A DNA stretch of 64,000 nt, from assembly GCA_009760855.2 (NCBI GenBank), contig WPIO01000004.1:479501-543500 (forward strand). Reading direction: 5' to 3'. The position numbers were made by a program, and so were the translations under genes. Positions 38,101 through 51,511 of this stretch are shown here, in pieces. The notes under the pieces were generated by a model that had not been told where the DNA came from, did no database searches, and saw nothing but the letters and a program-made list of their open reading frames with translations. Source of the stretch: Cristatella mucedo (Eukaryota; Bryozoa; Phylactolaemata; Cristatellidae). Each line of letters begins with the position of its first letter. Positions within the stretch are counted from its first letter, which is position 1.

Positions 38101-41100
38101 TGTGTGTGTGTGTCTGTGTGTGTTAGTATGTGTATGTGTGTGTGCACCTCACATTTCTACTTGGTTGATTCATCAATCAGCCGAAGTGTCCGGAAATTGA
38201 CCTTGGCGCAATTTGACCATTCTTCCAGGGCATCGTAATAGCGTTCGAGGCTGTCCCTGCTACTGCTGCTTGCACGGCTGCTTCTGCTTTCTTAGCACTA
38301 GTCAGATACAGTAAGCACGTGTCTAGTCTCCCTACCTTTTTTTAGGTTGAAGTAAATCATAGGAAAGGCTTGCCTATACCAGAGGGCTGGGGTGCCGACG
38401 GAGGAGGCAAGGTATGTGTTGCTCGTGCTGGTGGAGTATCACGCGATTGGGTGCTGGACTTGCCTCGTGTGTTTGCTGTTGGTGATGGTGATCTAAGCGG
38501 GTTTATGACCATCTCCTTTATCTCAGATTTCTCCGATCTCATTTTGATTCTGTGTGCAAGAAATCGACCCTTCCTCGTTATGGGTGATTTCAACGTTCAC
38601 TTTGATAACTTATCTGACGCTTTCAGCACCGAATTTCGTACATTGACAGACTCATTATCTCTTGTGACTCATGTGCATGGCCCTACCCACATCAAGGGTC
38701 ACACACTCGACCAAATTTTCTCATATAACTGCACTTTGTCATCACCAGTTATCACCAAATCCTGCTTATCTGACCACATGCAGATCTCATTCAATCTAAT
38801 AATAATAATATAATATATTGCACTTGATAAAGCGCCCTCAGAGAACTTAATCTCTTTCTAGGCGCTTTACATTTGCTGCAAAGTGATACGCAATAGAATA
38901 GTAAGTAAAATCATGCTTGAAAAACAAACAAAATGAATAACATGGTTAGGGGTTACATGCACTGGGTCAGCATGCAAATGTGGTTAGTGGCAGCATGAAC
39001 AGTGTCAGCACGCATAAGCATTCGTGACATCTCGTCTTGACTTCTGCAACTCACTGCTTACTGGCCTACCAGCATGTGCGATCAGGCGATTGCAGCTGGT
39101 GCAAAACTCTGCAGCTAGGCTTATCTGTCGTGAGCGTCGCAGTTGCCGCATTACTCCACTTCTCGCCGACCTGCACTGGTTACCAGTCAAGCAACGGATT
39201 GACTTCAAGGTTTTGTCGCTCACTTTTAGGTCTCTTCATTCTATGGCTCCAGCCTACCTTTCAGATATACTACCCCATCAGGCAAAGCATCGTACCACTC
39301 GCTTTTCGGAATCCAACAGTCTAGAAATACCTCGTACAAACCTTAAATCCTTTGGAGACCGTGCATTTAGCTCGTATGCTCCCACAGCCTGGAACTCCCT
39401 CCCGACCTGCATCAGAACATCCCGTGACCTGACCACATTTAAAAGAAACTTAAAAACATACCTATTTAGGACAGCATTTAGTGGGTCCTTGTGATTCGTC
39501 CTCGATGTGCTTATGCGTGCTGACACTGTTCATGCTGCCACTAACCACATTTGCATGCTGACCCAGTGCATGTAACCCCTAACCATGTTATTCATTTTGT
39601 TTGTTTTTCAAGCATGATTTTACTTACTATTCTATTGCGTATCACTTTGCAGCAAATGTAAAGCGCCTAGAAAGAGATTAAGTTCTCTGAGGGCGCTTTA
39701 TCAAGTGCAATATTATTATTATTATTATTATCCCCCCTGCTCTGCGTGGGGGCCAGCATTTTTCAAGTGTCATAAGATGGTCAGGTGCTACTGTGCACGT
39801 ATGACGAATGCTACATGCTTGAGTGCGGTGACGTTTACTGCTCGGGCAGTTTGCAGACAATGAAAGAGACTATTGACATTCTCATTGTATTAATCGCCCA
39901 AAAGAGATTGAGTTCTCTGAGGGCACTTTATCAAGTGCATTATTGTTATTATTATTCGGTCGATTTATCCTCGGTCTTTCTTTCTCTTTAGTAACTCATT
40001 AGTAACTAAGTTTGAGGAGGCGGGCAGTGACCCTTTTTGGTGGCCATTATACGTCCATCATTCGCTCTGTCTTCCTTCGATTGGCGATGCTGATTGGACC
40101 ACGTTTATAGAGGGGATACGTGCAGAGCACTTGCATTGAGTGTCGTGGCAATGCTAGTTGAATTGGCTGGTCGGTACCCTTTTGCACAATTCGGTAGTTG
40201 TGCACAGGTCTTGTTTTGGGAGTTGCAGGACCTAGCAGAGGTGCATGTGCCGAAAAAGTTTCTAACAGACTTTTTGTCACAACAGATAGGGCCGCTGTCA
40301 GATTGGCTACAAAGACTGCCTCGAGGATGGTGCCAATCAGCATAGCAGTTCGTTTTTTATCGTTGCTAAATGATAACCTACAATTGTCACGATGTCTTAC
40401 TTATAATTTCGTAAAGCATTCTCTTGCACCCTGCACTTTATTTTTCGCTCTAATAATAACACGTGTAACTTGTCTTTACGTTTATTTAACATGCTTTTGC
40501 TGTTCGCACGAAAATCGCTCAGAAAACTAATTTGCCTCAGCTTTGACATTCCAATGACCTCTAAACTAAAGTTTGATTAGAACCTGGCCAGATTGAATCT
40601 GCGTCTGTAGAACATTTGCTATTCATGGATTATCGCTAAACAGTTATCACTCTGTGAGCTGTTATGCTAGCTAAAACCCCAGTTTAACACACAGCTTTAG
40701 GTGGCCGTGATAGCCCATGAGAGAAGTTGGTCACTCTTCACGACCGATGCAGTGAGTCCGAATCCTGCAGTGGGTGATCCTTTATTCCCAACTGCAAGCA
40801 GCGGTGATAGCCGTTAAGGCTCTTCCACCTTCTAACGAGGCTGTTGAATCAGCTGATATTAATATTTCGGATCAGAGTTCAGTTTAGATAAAGCTCAAAG
40901 AGATACTATGACTAATATCTGTTCTAGTCCTAGCTATTTATAATGTTTGTCCAGCTCCACACTCGTTTTGTGTAGCAGGGTTAGTTCATATACTGGGCCT
41001 CGTACTCGGGAGTTACATGTATGCCTCCTTCCGAGTTAACTCACCCAAATACGAGTTGAGCATGAGGTTGTTCATCCTGAATGTCAACAATAACTGAGAT

Positions 41101-44100
41101 TACTACCACAAATCTTTGGCATTTCTGGCTCATTGCCAGTTTATGATGTCGACTTGGTGGAATGTCACGTTAAGGCAGACATCACGCTACAGAAAGCTAC
41201 GAAATTTGACGTTTTCCAGCTTAGAAAATATAACATCCACGGGTGGAGCTGCTGTGCCAGCACCCTGGCATCTTTGGATAGCATCAAACTGTGCGTTCAC
41301 CAAAAGCCAACGTCTGTTGTATAAGAAGAAACTGCAAATAGTTGTGGTACAGCTGTTTTGGCTATTTTAGCTGGTGTGCTCAATAGCTCGGCATCGAAGA
41401 TCCTATAGCACAAGTCTCTGGAAGATGTTAGGTATGGAAGTGTTCCAAGCTTTGATGGAAGCTGTAAAGAGAGCCTTGCTCAATTGGTGATGCTGTCTTG
41501 GCAGTCTCAATAAGAATAATAGCAGTACACTTGATAAAGTCCCCTCAGAGAGCTCAATCTCATTCTAGATGCTTTACATTCGCTGCAAAGGAAACACGAT
41601 CGAGTGGTAAGTGGTAGCAGGCTCAATAAACAACAAGAATAAAATGGTTAGCCGTGACACGCACAGGGTCGGCATGGAAGTGTAGTTAGTGGAACCCAGT
41701 TATCACCGTGAGAGCTGTATAATAGCCTTGTAATAGCCCCTCTTCACTGCAGGATTTGAAGCAGCTCGTGTACCTCCTATGGAGCATGTTTCACCAAGCT
41801 GCCAAACACCGAGAGTAATTCTTGGGCTTCATCTACAGCAAAGGCACACCTAATCTGAAACTACATTCGTCCCTGTTATAACAGGCTGGCTGCATTGTGT
41901 CATGGCTCTGGAATGGTGCGGCCTGCAGCAACTGTGTAATGGCTCTGTGAGGTTTTATCTTGGAGAATAGGATTATTGCAAAAGTGAGGCTGAGTTTCGG
42001 GATTTTTTTTTATAAATATTCTGACTGACAGGGTTGCCATCTTACAGTCTCGGGCTCTCTCTGTGTAATTAAGTGCACTAATGAGTACGCCTGCGATGCT
42101 TTGTTGAAGCTGCATTCCTCGGCTGCATTCCTTTGGGGCCTAGAGTTTCAAGCTCACTGTATCGTTTGAAGGTTAATATCGACGATATTTCCGAAAGTGG
42201 GGCAAAAGATGTCGATCGCAAAGTGTTAGCTCCGTGGTAGAATGTGTCTGATGACCTTGGGATGAGTGCCCGTGTCTATCCACCTTGTTTGTAACCTACG
42301 CAGCAAAAAACTCTCAAGAAAAACTGGCAAGGCTAGCTCTCAAGCTTATTTGACAATGTCGTTCTTTAGGGCAATGCTCGTTTTTAATCCGAGGCAGCTG
42401 TCCTTGCTGTTCAAAGAATTATGGGAGATTATGAATGAACAGCGTGTCCCAGATTTTATGTCAGGGCAAAGTGTGGAACTGTTCATGTGTGTGTATCAGC
42501 AGACTCAGCAATGCTCGTGAGATTATTGTTGCAGAAGATTGGGAGATGTTGCAGAGCTTACGGTGGGTCCCAGCTGTTGCACACGGCTCTCAGATGAATG
42601 TCTGTACCTTGTGGCAACTGTTTCCTGTGTGCAACGACTCTTCGGACGACAGCGCCAGCTGTCAAACAGCAGATGTTTATGAGGAACCATTTTTTAGTTT
42701 TATTTCTACTTAACACGTTTTCCTGTTCTTTGATGAAATGTTGATTGATAATATTTTTATATTGAATTAAACTGCCCTAGGGCATTATACTAAAGATCAC
42801 CGATTTCTCCCGAATTATATTATTGATAACTGAATTTTGCCATGCTCACCCCCATGGGGATTTTTTTGCAAATTCTTAAATTTTTGCAAAAATGGCATTT
42901 TCCAAGATTTTGACTTTATTGGGCAGTTTGTTCTTTTTTCGAACATTTTTGCCTCTACCCCAGACTGCATCTGGCTCTAACTGTAACAATTTAAGTGTCC
43001 CGACAGCTTCATGGGACAATTAACTCTGCTTGTTTTGCGTTATTTGCTTAGCCGACAAAAGAAAGGTGATTACTCAAACTCCGATCAAGATCTTTAGTTG
43101 TGATTTGCAAAATATTGTCGCGGGCCTATCTAACTCTGATCGTTGGCTGGCTGGCTGGCTGCTTGGAAAAGGCCCGGCCTATGGCTAGGTGGGATTGTTT
43201 ATTCTACCGCGTGGAGGGTGCACGGGTGGGGGTTCTCTTCTAAAAGCCTGGGAGCTACTCGTTAGCCTTGAAAAAGAGCATCACATTCGTCCTCAATCGA
43301 AGGACGTCCCAGGAGTAGTTGTTTTCGTCCCCCATCGTAGCCTGCCGAAGACACAGCCATTTTTTAACCACATGGTCTTCTCGGCTCCACTAGGCCAGTA
43401 GGCACCATCGGTCGCTCGGTTGTGTTTAAAAATAATATATGTAGGATTCGTTTGTGTAGCATCCTAAGAGAGCCTGATTTCTGTTCAGGCCATTCATATA
43501 TGCACCGGGGCTCGAGCCCACGACCTCGGTCGTCAAAGGCATTCACCTTGACCTTGATCGGGTGAGACCACTCGTTCAAAGCAGCTCGGCAGGTGTTGGA
43601 TTTGCGTCAGTCGACCAACAAAGAGCTGAGAGCTTCAAAGCTTGGGCGCTAGCCAAACCTGCATGCCTGACACTAAGACATAAAACGCTGCCGCGATTGC
43701 TCATGCACGTGGGTTTAGTTTTTACTTCCGAAAATTCCAAGGGACTGCAATGGCATGCTGCGCGTGAGGTCGGGGCGAGGTCTTCGGTTTTAGGACTTCA
43801 CTCAGAGTATTCCCCTGAGTAGTAGATCGAACTAACTAGTAGCCAAGTAGCTCTCGTAAGGTCGCCCATAGAACTTTGCAGCTGCATATTCTAGAGATAG
43901 CGGAGTGAGCGATAGCGATTGGGAATAGTGTTGCTGCTTTGCCTGTGCCGTTGTCCTGCTGGCATGATGCGGAACTTGCATGATTGGCGAGCATTTGTTT
44001 GCAGGCCTAGCGAAGCCTGCCCTGCGAAGGACAACCCCTACCCGATGGATGGTCAATCCCTCCCTCCCCCCCCCCAGCCCGCCAGGCAACTCCCCCATCG

Positions 44101-47100
44101 ATTGGCAAAGCCTGGCCCTTAGAAAGCATCTAAATCTGCTGTCCATTAGGCAACTGGGGCAGTCGCGAGATGTGCAGACACGAGTTTTTTTACCCGCCCA
44201 CAGTCTTTAGCCGGCTTTGTGATTGCTCGGAATAAGCAAGATGCCTTGCTCTTTACTATTGCCAATTTGAATGCTCACCAAAGACGGTGGGTGCGAGTGA
44301 TGCTTACGGTGGAAATTTTTCACCTCACTTGGATCGCAGGTCTGCTTTTCATTTTAGCTGACACTGAGTCATCGCTGTTTGCTCGCTTATGTGCGAAGCC
44401 AGTGTCTCTCAGTCTTGTTTATCAATCGTATCTCTCAATGGTGGGCCAGTCGTGATTCCAGTCTAGACTAGACTAGGACCCTACTGGATTGCCATTCATG
44501 AGCGGCACTAGTCGAGCATTTGCGAGTTCGTGCCCAGCTGGCTATGTGCATACCTGGCAGATTTCAGCTCGGGGGGGGGGGGGTTAGTGCTGTCGTTGGT
44601 CTCGGCTGGTATCGCTAGCTATTCGGTGTGTGGAGCCGAAGCAGTCACCAGCAGTCAGTCAGACCTCGGCAGAATCTGCTGCTGCCATAGAGCAGCAGAT
44701 TCTTCTCCGCTTTGCTGACCATCGGCCCATTTCGGAATTCTTGCCGCGCCAGCTGCAGCAGCAGCAGCTGAAGAGGACCCGAGACGAATCTCGTCGTCTG
44801 CTCCTGGCCGTGCCGGCAGTCTCGGTGGCCATGCTAAGGAGCCACGACTTGCAGGCAGACTCGTTTTACTGCCATAGACATGACACCCAAGTTTGCTAGC
44901 TTGGCTACCTTGACTGTGTCGAATCGTGAAGATTCTATGTGCTGCAGGGCTCCCGTGCCGTGGGTGCCATCTGAACTGCTACTTGTTTCGAAGAGAAAAT
45001 TAAACCATTTACTGAGCCTTACAAGCCAGCTGGTTGTGATTGCATTCATTCTGATCGGGGAATGGTTTTTGATTCGCTTGTATTCGTTCTGGATGAAGCA
45101 CTGAAACAGCCTGCAAAGCCTGCCTGAGGCTAGGGCAAGTTGTAGCATGCTGAAATGTATGCCGACTAAAATTACGGTCTGTGAATAACTATTGGTTTGT
45201 GCCTCCCTGCTTGGGAGGCTTTGAATGTCCATTGCAGCGCAACAGCTCAACCACTGGATGCTGTCCCTATTGGTGTGTGCCGGAAGCATTAACTGTCACC
45301 AATTCTTATCAGCAATGCAGAGTAATCTAAAGAAAGGAAATTTAGTACTTACAGATCTGTTACATTCCACAATGTCTTAAGCATGCATTAAGTGAAAATC
45401 ACATCATAGTCACAAAAGACTTCAGGTGCTGAGGTCGCATGAAACCGCAATACTTGATAAATGGATGTTGCAAGTGACAGGACTTGTAAGGCAAAGGCCC
45501 CTGCCAGCACATGCTGATTGAGTCGGCGTTTCTCTCTCCTTTCCCTCTTTCTGGTCTTGCTCTCAGAAAGCCCACTCTTGTTGAATGGCTCCATAGCATG
45601 TACCCTGGCCATCGAGGCCATGTAACGTATTTCGCAGACTCGCCGAGCCGTGCCCTGCTATCGAACATTTGCCAGCAGGTCACCGCCCGGCCACCAATTG
45701 GGACCACGAGTTTCTGCAGCAGCTTGGGTCGTGCAGAAGAGGCGCAAGCAGTAGCTATGTACTGTACTGCTTTAGCTGGCATCCGGCAGGCATGCTCCAT
45801 CTAGCCAATTTTGGGCTCACTGATAGCGTAGCTTAGTTGCAACGATACGCGGAGCTATCCTTATTTATTACCACTGATGAATTACCACAGAGTACTACTG
45901 TATACACTCATTAATGTAGCTTTCCAGCTGCTCTCGATGCACTGTTGCTGCTGCTGAGCACTTATGCTCTTGGAATCTTTAGGCATGTGTGTCCTCGATT
46001 ACGAAAAATAAAGCTCGTAAAGACGTTTGATTAGGTATACAGCCAAATTTATCCAGCCGAAATCAGAAATTTGTATTGCTTAGTTTCAAAAAAGGCAAGA
46101 GCCGAACTCGAATTTCAGATTTCACTCTGATACGTGAAGTATTAGCCGAGTTATGGAATTTACAAGGCACCAACTTACCCTGGAAAGGGACCTGTTTAAA
46201 AGTCACAAGAATGCATCTCAACAAGCTTCAAGCATGTTTCTCGATCTACCAAGGTTTTGTAAAGTTGAGATACAAGTCGCATACGATGCAGTGATCGGTA
46301 TTTTTTATTTCTAGGTTTTTTGCTTTCGGCTTACATCCGGTTTATACGTGGTTTGCGTCATAATTTTTTTCTTGTATGTGGAAGTCTTCAGAACTTCCTA
46401 TCCCAGTTTTTAGCATATTTGTCTTTCGAATGGTACCCTAAAGGCATTTTTTATTTTCGGACAAAGTTTATAAGTTATTTTCTTAACATTTTCCATTACA
46501 GAAAGCATGATCGAATGGTTAGTGGTAGCTCATTGTTGTCGGTTCCGATCTAGTAGCATGCTCAAGGGATCTGGGTCCCACCGATGAGTTGGCTGGTTCT
46601 TGCACGGTCTCAGCCGCGCGGCCAGAAGTGCTGGCCAGGTGCTGGTGGTTGCTGTGTGGTTGCTGCTGCTGTTGGCCGATCTCTAACCTCTGCTGCTGCT
46701 CTCCCGACAGCCTCGGCCTCCAAAGCTGGCACCTGCCGGCCTCCGAGGTCATTTAACCGTTTGTTCGGCTGTGACTGGTGCATTCCTGGCGTTCATCGAG
46801 CAGCTGCTGCCCAGGCCACTGACACCGGCTGTTGCTCACATTGTCCTCCTTTCGGTGGCTGAGAACGATCATGCTGTGCTGGCGGCTCTGAGAACCACCG
46901 AGCGATGCCGATTCTGGCCCACTGAGAGCAGTCGGGGGGGGGGGAAGGCATTGTCGGCCGGCGCTCGAGCCTGCTGGTGGCTCGCTTGAGCCCAATTTGC
47001 CCACTGTAGATGGTGGCATGCCGTCGTTGCCATCTTCCGAGATGAACATTGAAAGCCAAAGGAGGAATCTCACCTGAGCACAGAGCGGCTAGCATCGAGC

Positions 47101-50100
47101 ACAAAGCCTGGGCCACCTACTCAGCTCTCTGAGCCACTGTTCGTGGGGCAGGGGAGATTGTGGAAGGGGAGGTGATACGGGGCCGGGTTGCCGTCGGCCA
47201 GGTGCCCCCCTTTTTCTTCTCACCCTTTTAATAATGCTGTCTCTGCTTCCTGGCGATGCCGAGATTGTGGCTAGCCCACCAGCAGCTCCGTCCACCCCTG
47301 AGCTGCAGCCCTGGGGCTCGCGAACCGTAGCTGCACGTCGAGTAACTTGCACCGCGTGAGCCCTTTGGTCCAAGACGGTAAGCGTCCCATGCTGCTTGCA
47401 GTACTTGCAACATGGCTGCCATGCATGCTTTGATGATGTAAATAAAAATTTAAATAACGAGGAAAAATGTGTAGTACCCTTACAGGGCTAAATCGCTTTC
47501 TAGGCACCTAACGTATGATAGCAGTGGGAGCGTGGCAGTTTGTTAGCAATACTTGTTACTGATAGTCGTTAGTGATATCAAATATAATATTGTCAATTTG
47601 TTTGCATGCACATTGTTTGTTTTGCAAATTAAATATAAATAAATATAAAATATAAAATAATAACTAAAATTATATAAAATATAATATAAAATTATATATA
47701 AATATAAATAAATATAAAATTATAAATATTGTCAATTTGTTTGCATGCACATGGTTTGGAACCTTAAGCAGTCTAAGGTTGAATCACAGTGTCCAACCAA
47801 ATGCTGTAAGAAACAGGTGCGTTTTAGCTTGTGTTTAAGTGTCGACAAGCCATGGATAATAATAATCATAACAGTAATAATAATACCACATTTGTTATAG
47901 CGCCTTCAGAGAAGTCAATCTCTTTCTAGGCACTTCACATTTGCCACAAAGAAATCGCTATCGAATGATTAGTGGCAGCGTGCTCAACGACAACAAGCAT
48001 GACATGGTTAGAGGTGTCTAAACTTCAGTTGGAAGGGAGTTCCAGGCTTTGGGAGCATGCAAACTAAAGGCCTGGTCTTCAAAGGATTTGAGGTTAGTTT
48101 GAGAGAGGCACAGTTGAACGACATGTTTCAGAAGAGCTGGTGGAACGATGAGTGGCCTTATTAGGGAGTAGGTCAAATAGCCTGACCTGGGATGACACCA
48201 CCTCGATGTGCAGGCTATATTTATCCCTGTATATGGTGGCAGCTAAAGCTGTCGCCAGATGTTGCGGCTGTTTATTAAGATTAAATCGTCGGTAGCTATG
48301 GTAGCTGGCAACCTATTCGGAAGCTTGCCTACTGAATGCTGTGCTGAGCTTGCACTTGCAGATGCAAAGTGCCACTGCTGGAAAGAATAGAAACGAGTGA
48401 TTGAGTGACCTGCTGCCATAGATATTTGTAGAAGGCGGCCATTAGCTGGCAGGGTGCTTCGGCCGCCTGATGCCACCGTAGCCCTCGATGATATCAGGCT
48501 CAGCTGTCAGAGCTTGGCTCTCGTGTCCAGCAGAGCAAAGTCCTGCAATCGAACTGTGCCACGTAGCAGCATGATCGCTCAACTTTGGAGAGCCTAGGAA
48601 CAATTGTCACTGCACGCGGTGCTGCACTGGTCAAGAGCAGCAAGTGTGCATCAGTCCGGTCGGGGAAACAGGTCAAGATAAGCCTTTTTATAGAGCATGG
48701 AAAAGCAGTCTTTTTACTCATATTTCAAGTTGTTTGGCAAATGGTGTTCTTGTTATTTTCAGGCAGCCAAATTTTACTAAGTCATGCAGTGTCCTGTGGC
48801 CTGCAACAATAGCTTATCTATCAATAGTGGATGTCCTTCGGGTGCCAGCAGCAGTTGGGTGCATGAAGTATGGTAACCTCCTGCCAGCTGCATCTGCCGG
48901 CTGGAGGCCTGCGTGCACTGGCTGCCCTGCTTCCGGCTGCTTTCTGTCGAGGATTAGTTGACAGTACTTGCAGGGGTCCTCATAATCGGTGCCTCACTGC
49001 CAACACCTGGCATTCGTAAGAGGCTGACCCGTGAGCTCTGTGCAGACTGCTTTCCCTGATTCGCGGGTAGGGTACACTACCTAAGCTGCACTCCTGACAC
49101 AGCTGTGCTTGTCACTTCCTCTTTGTTGCATGACATGAAGTCTGTTGGCTATTCAATGCATACCGAAAGCCACCTAGGCTGCGAGTGCGCTACACAAAAC
49201 TCTTCTGAGTAACGCCCACATAGTCTCTGTGGCTTTGTGGAATTACAGACAAAAGATACATTACATCTGGAACCCTGGCCTTCTGATAAATGTCGTGAAT
49301 GCTTAAAAAACGACATATAAGCTGATTCAACAGCCTCATTTTGATTAGCAGCAGAACAGCCTTAACGGCTATCATCACTGCTTGCAGTTGGCAATTAAGG
49401 ATCACCCACTGCAAGATTCGAACCCACGACGACCTCGGTCGTGAAGTGCAAGCACCTTAACGTATGGGCTATCATGGCATAAGCACTCACCATTGAGCCA
49501 TTCAGTGGCTTGATCAGTAAGCTAGACTTAAATTGAAAGGAAAGAAAAACTCCTAGAGCAGATCAAATGTATGTAAATTGCCTATTTATGGGGTGTGTGC
49601 TATTGCAATAACGCCCTTCTCGTGGTTATCTTGCTCAGCTCTTGCACAGCATACAGCTTTTTCTGTCTCAAGCTGCATCAGATTGTTGCACAGCGACAAT
49701 GTTTCTTGCTAGTTTTGTCAAAAAACACTGTGAGCATCCAGAGTCGCTGAGATGCATTATTGCTCTCCTATACTGAGATATCTACAGTATTGGTCTACAA
49801 TAATATCAAATACTGTCTTTCATATCTCAGGGGAAGACTCCGGAGCATTGATGTTAATGGACAACAGTCATCCGATGAGCCTCTAAATTACTGGATCCCC
49901 CCTCAGATATGTGCTTGACCTCGGTCCCCCAATACCCCTGTATGTGTATCACCTCTCCCTCCCCTCCCTCCCCTCCCTCCCTCCCTCCCTCCCTCCCTCC
50001 CCTCCCTCCCTCCCTCCCTCCCTCCCTCCCTCCCTCCCTCCCTCCCTCCCTCCCTCCCTCCCTCCCTCCCTCCCTCCCTCCCTCCCTCCCTCCCTCCCCC

Positions 50101-51474
50101 CCTCCCTCCCTCCCTCCCTCCCTCCCTCCCTCCATACCTCCCTACCTCTATCTCTTCTCTCTCTGCCTGTGTCTCTGTGATACCATCTTGGCCCACACCA
50201 GTGTACAGCTAACAATGCTGTAAGTCCAAGTGCCTTCTCATGATTGCCTAGCCTCGAAAGCGATCGCTTAAACTTTGCACCGAATCATTATGATCTTTGC
50301 CCCCACCCAGAGGTGCGTTTAGGGTGATGATTTGCAAGTAAACTAATATCTACTGATTCGGTAGGCTTATTTATGTAGTGAGCATTGGCAGCTGTCACCA
50401 GCCTATGCAATCAGATGCCTAGAGTTGGCAGAACAATCTTTATCTAGGCTTTCCTATCGTAAGCTTTGCAAATGCCAATGTATGACACTTCCCACCGACC
50501 TGCACAGGATTCCCATCAAACAGAGTATCGAATTCAAAGTTTTTGTCTCACTTCTTGGTCACTTAATTATTCCCCTCTGGCCCATATCAATTCGAAGTAC
50601 TTCCAATCAGGCTAGGCATTGTACCCCAGGATCTCTTCTTACTCAAATCGTTTTGCTCAGCCGCTTACCACCATCAAATCATTTAGAGACTCGAATCAGT
50701 AATTCGTTATGCTCCCAATACTTGGTACTTACCTGTTCGTCTCGTCATTTTTGTAGGACCGTAGGCATTGCCATTTGTGTGCTCATGTGTGTAGCCACCG
50801 TGCATTTGATCACTACTCAACTGAATCTCTTCCTATACAGCTGATTTAACAACCTCTTTTGTATAGTGACGGAAGAGCCTTTACGGCTATCACCACAATT
50901 TGCAGTGGTAATAAAGGATCGCCCACTGCAGAGTTCGAACCCAGGACTTCGGGCCTGAGGGCGTGAAAAGCAACTGCCTTACCTAATATGCCATGATGGC
51001 TCAGATGTAAAATGTCTAGATATAGATCTAGTCCACTTACGATGCTATAAAATGCGATTTCTATTATTATCATTCACCTACCTCCAGCTTGCAATGGGCA
51101 ATGCAGTATTACCTTGTTTCTGGGCTCGAACCTGTGACCTGGTGTGTGAATTCTAAGCAAGTCACCCATCGGCTAAGACCCGGGAGGTTTGAGTTGCATG
51201 CTTTTGCAGGTTTTGACCAGAGATGAGTGCATCGAACTATCAGCTGTGCTATTTGTTCTCGTGTGTATTGAGCTGTGCTGGCTGCTATTCTGAGAGCCTT
51301 CTGGAATTTTCCTCTCACACTATACCTGCTGAGGCTGGTTAAACCGAAACATCAATTCGCTCTGCTTCGTGTCTCGTTCAGCAGTTTGTGTGACAATATT
51401 CGTGGGCAACCATTATGTTGCCGTATAGCACATTTGCTGAGTTAGCTGCACTGGGAAACAGGTCATCCAGGGAC

Positions 51475-51511
<37 letters not shown>

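Noticed and set aside
49854-50223. Open frames rich in Pro/Ser/Leu or Gly/Arg/Glu
   Set aside because: Products of the CCCT array only.
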